Below, in pieces: positions 63,405 through 64,000 of a stretch of 64,000 nucleotides of DNA. Below the pieces are notes generated by a model. That model saw only the letters and a program-made list of their open reading frames with translations. It was not told the DNA's origin and did not search any database. Position 1 is the stretch's first letter. Every line of letters starts with the position of its first letter. Origin of the DNA: Thunnus maccoyii. Its lineage: Eukaryota; Chordata; Actinopteri; Scombriformes; Scombridae. The stretch covers positions 4,216,001 through 4,280,000 of the forward strand of contig NC_056550.1 of the NCBI RefSeq assembly GCF_910596095.1, written 5' to 3'. A program made the translations under genes and the position numbers.

Positions 63405-64000
63405 CTGGAGAAAGAACAAAATAATAAAATGTTAAATGTACTGTATCTTTGATTTGGATTGTTTTTACATTGTTTGAATTCTTTCTATTTCAAGACTCAA
63501 TAAACATGTACTGGTGAAGCAGAATCAGAAATATGACTGATGGAGCAACTAGTGAATATCAAATACACAGTCAAAAGCCACTTAATCCAGTTGGGTTTTT
63601 AATCAAATTCTCTTTGGGCTTTTTATGTTGCCCACCTCTTTAATAAAACAGAATAAATGAATAGTCTATATATCATCATTTATCCCCATACAAGTGCATC
63701 ACAGCAGCAAAACATGTTTGGCCTTTGTGTTTGTCAAATAAGCCAGGCTATGGTTAAATGAAGCACGCAGCAGGATACAGTAGTCATATTAAAAAACAGA
63801 CGGGGCTTACTGTGTAGGATGAATCTGAACTCATAGTGATTTGGACAAGAGATGTGGTAACATCAGTGGCTGTATTCATATCTATAACTGAGATTTTATT
63901 TCGTCTTCATTTACCTCTGCAACCTGGGAGGAAATGTTGGAAAGGGAAACAGATGTTGTATTGGTACAAGTTGCCCAGAAGCTACCTGGATACCGCTTGC
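63405..64000. other. right edge, presumed gene B intron
   Basis: No SRCR or Ig exon is visible before the window ends. Confidence 0.5.

Noticed and set aside
1-64000. CRISPR arrays, operons or bacterial-type signals
   Set aside because: The window is vertebrate nuclear DNA. Repeats are microsatellites and transposons, with no direct-repeat/spacer pattern.

Overview
The window looks like vertebrate, and specifically teleost-fish, nuclear DNA. It is AT-rich, with small phase-consistent exons spread over long introns, many CA/GT, CT, TA and TTA microsatellites, and fish-type dispersed repeats (Tc1-like, hAT-type non-autonomous elements, MITEs with long inverted repeats, an L1-type LINE). All recognisable protein-coding genes lie on the minus strand. 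ORF-like stretches elsewhere are mostly repeat or chance reading frames.

Left part (about 7.2-15.3 kb): a complete peptide YY gene (pyya type). It has a non-coding first exon with a TATA box, an exon for signal peptide plus mature peptide, an exon beginning with the amidation/cleavage signal, and a short last exon. Middle part (about 16.6-37.3 kb): a repeat-dominated desert holding an L1-like LINE fragment, a 750-bp hAT-type element inside an older repeat, a Tc1-like transposon with a broken transposase nested inside a MITE, and further MITEs. At 38.1-39.15 kb is a two-exon small heat-shock protein gene of the hsp30/hspb9 group.

Right part (42.7 kb to the window end): two tandem genes for leukocyte-receptor-like type I membrane proteins. 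Gene A (42711-51597) is complete by inspection: eight coding exons, all introns phase 1, a predicted 707-residue protein with signal peptide, two group-B SRCR domains, three Ig-like domains, one transmembrane helix and a very acidic tail with eight tyrosines. Gene B (58882 to beyond the right edge) keeps the membrane-proximal half: tail, transmembrane exon and two Ig exons. The pair is the most interesting part of the window. The SRCR exons are recent duplicates whose differences are mostly amino-acid changing, the gene A tail has an in-frame 78-bp tandem duplication, and every pYxN-type motif of gene A is altered in gene B.

The genes do not form one pathway. PYY is a gut/brain hormone, the small HSP a stress chaperone, and the SRCR-Ig pair is probably immune. 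Splice sites were assigned by eye from GT/AG signals, reading phase and domain continuity. No database search was possible.
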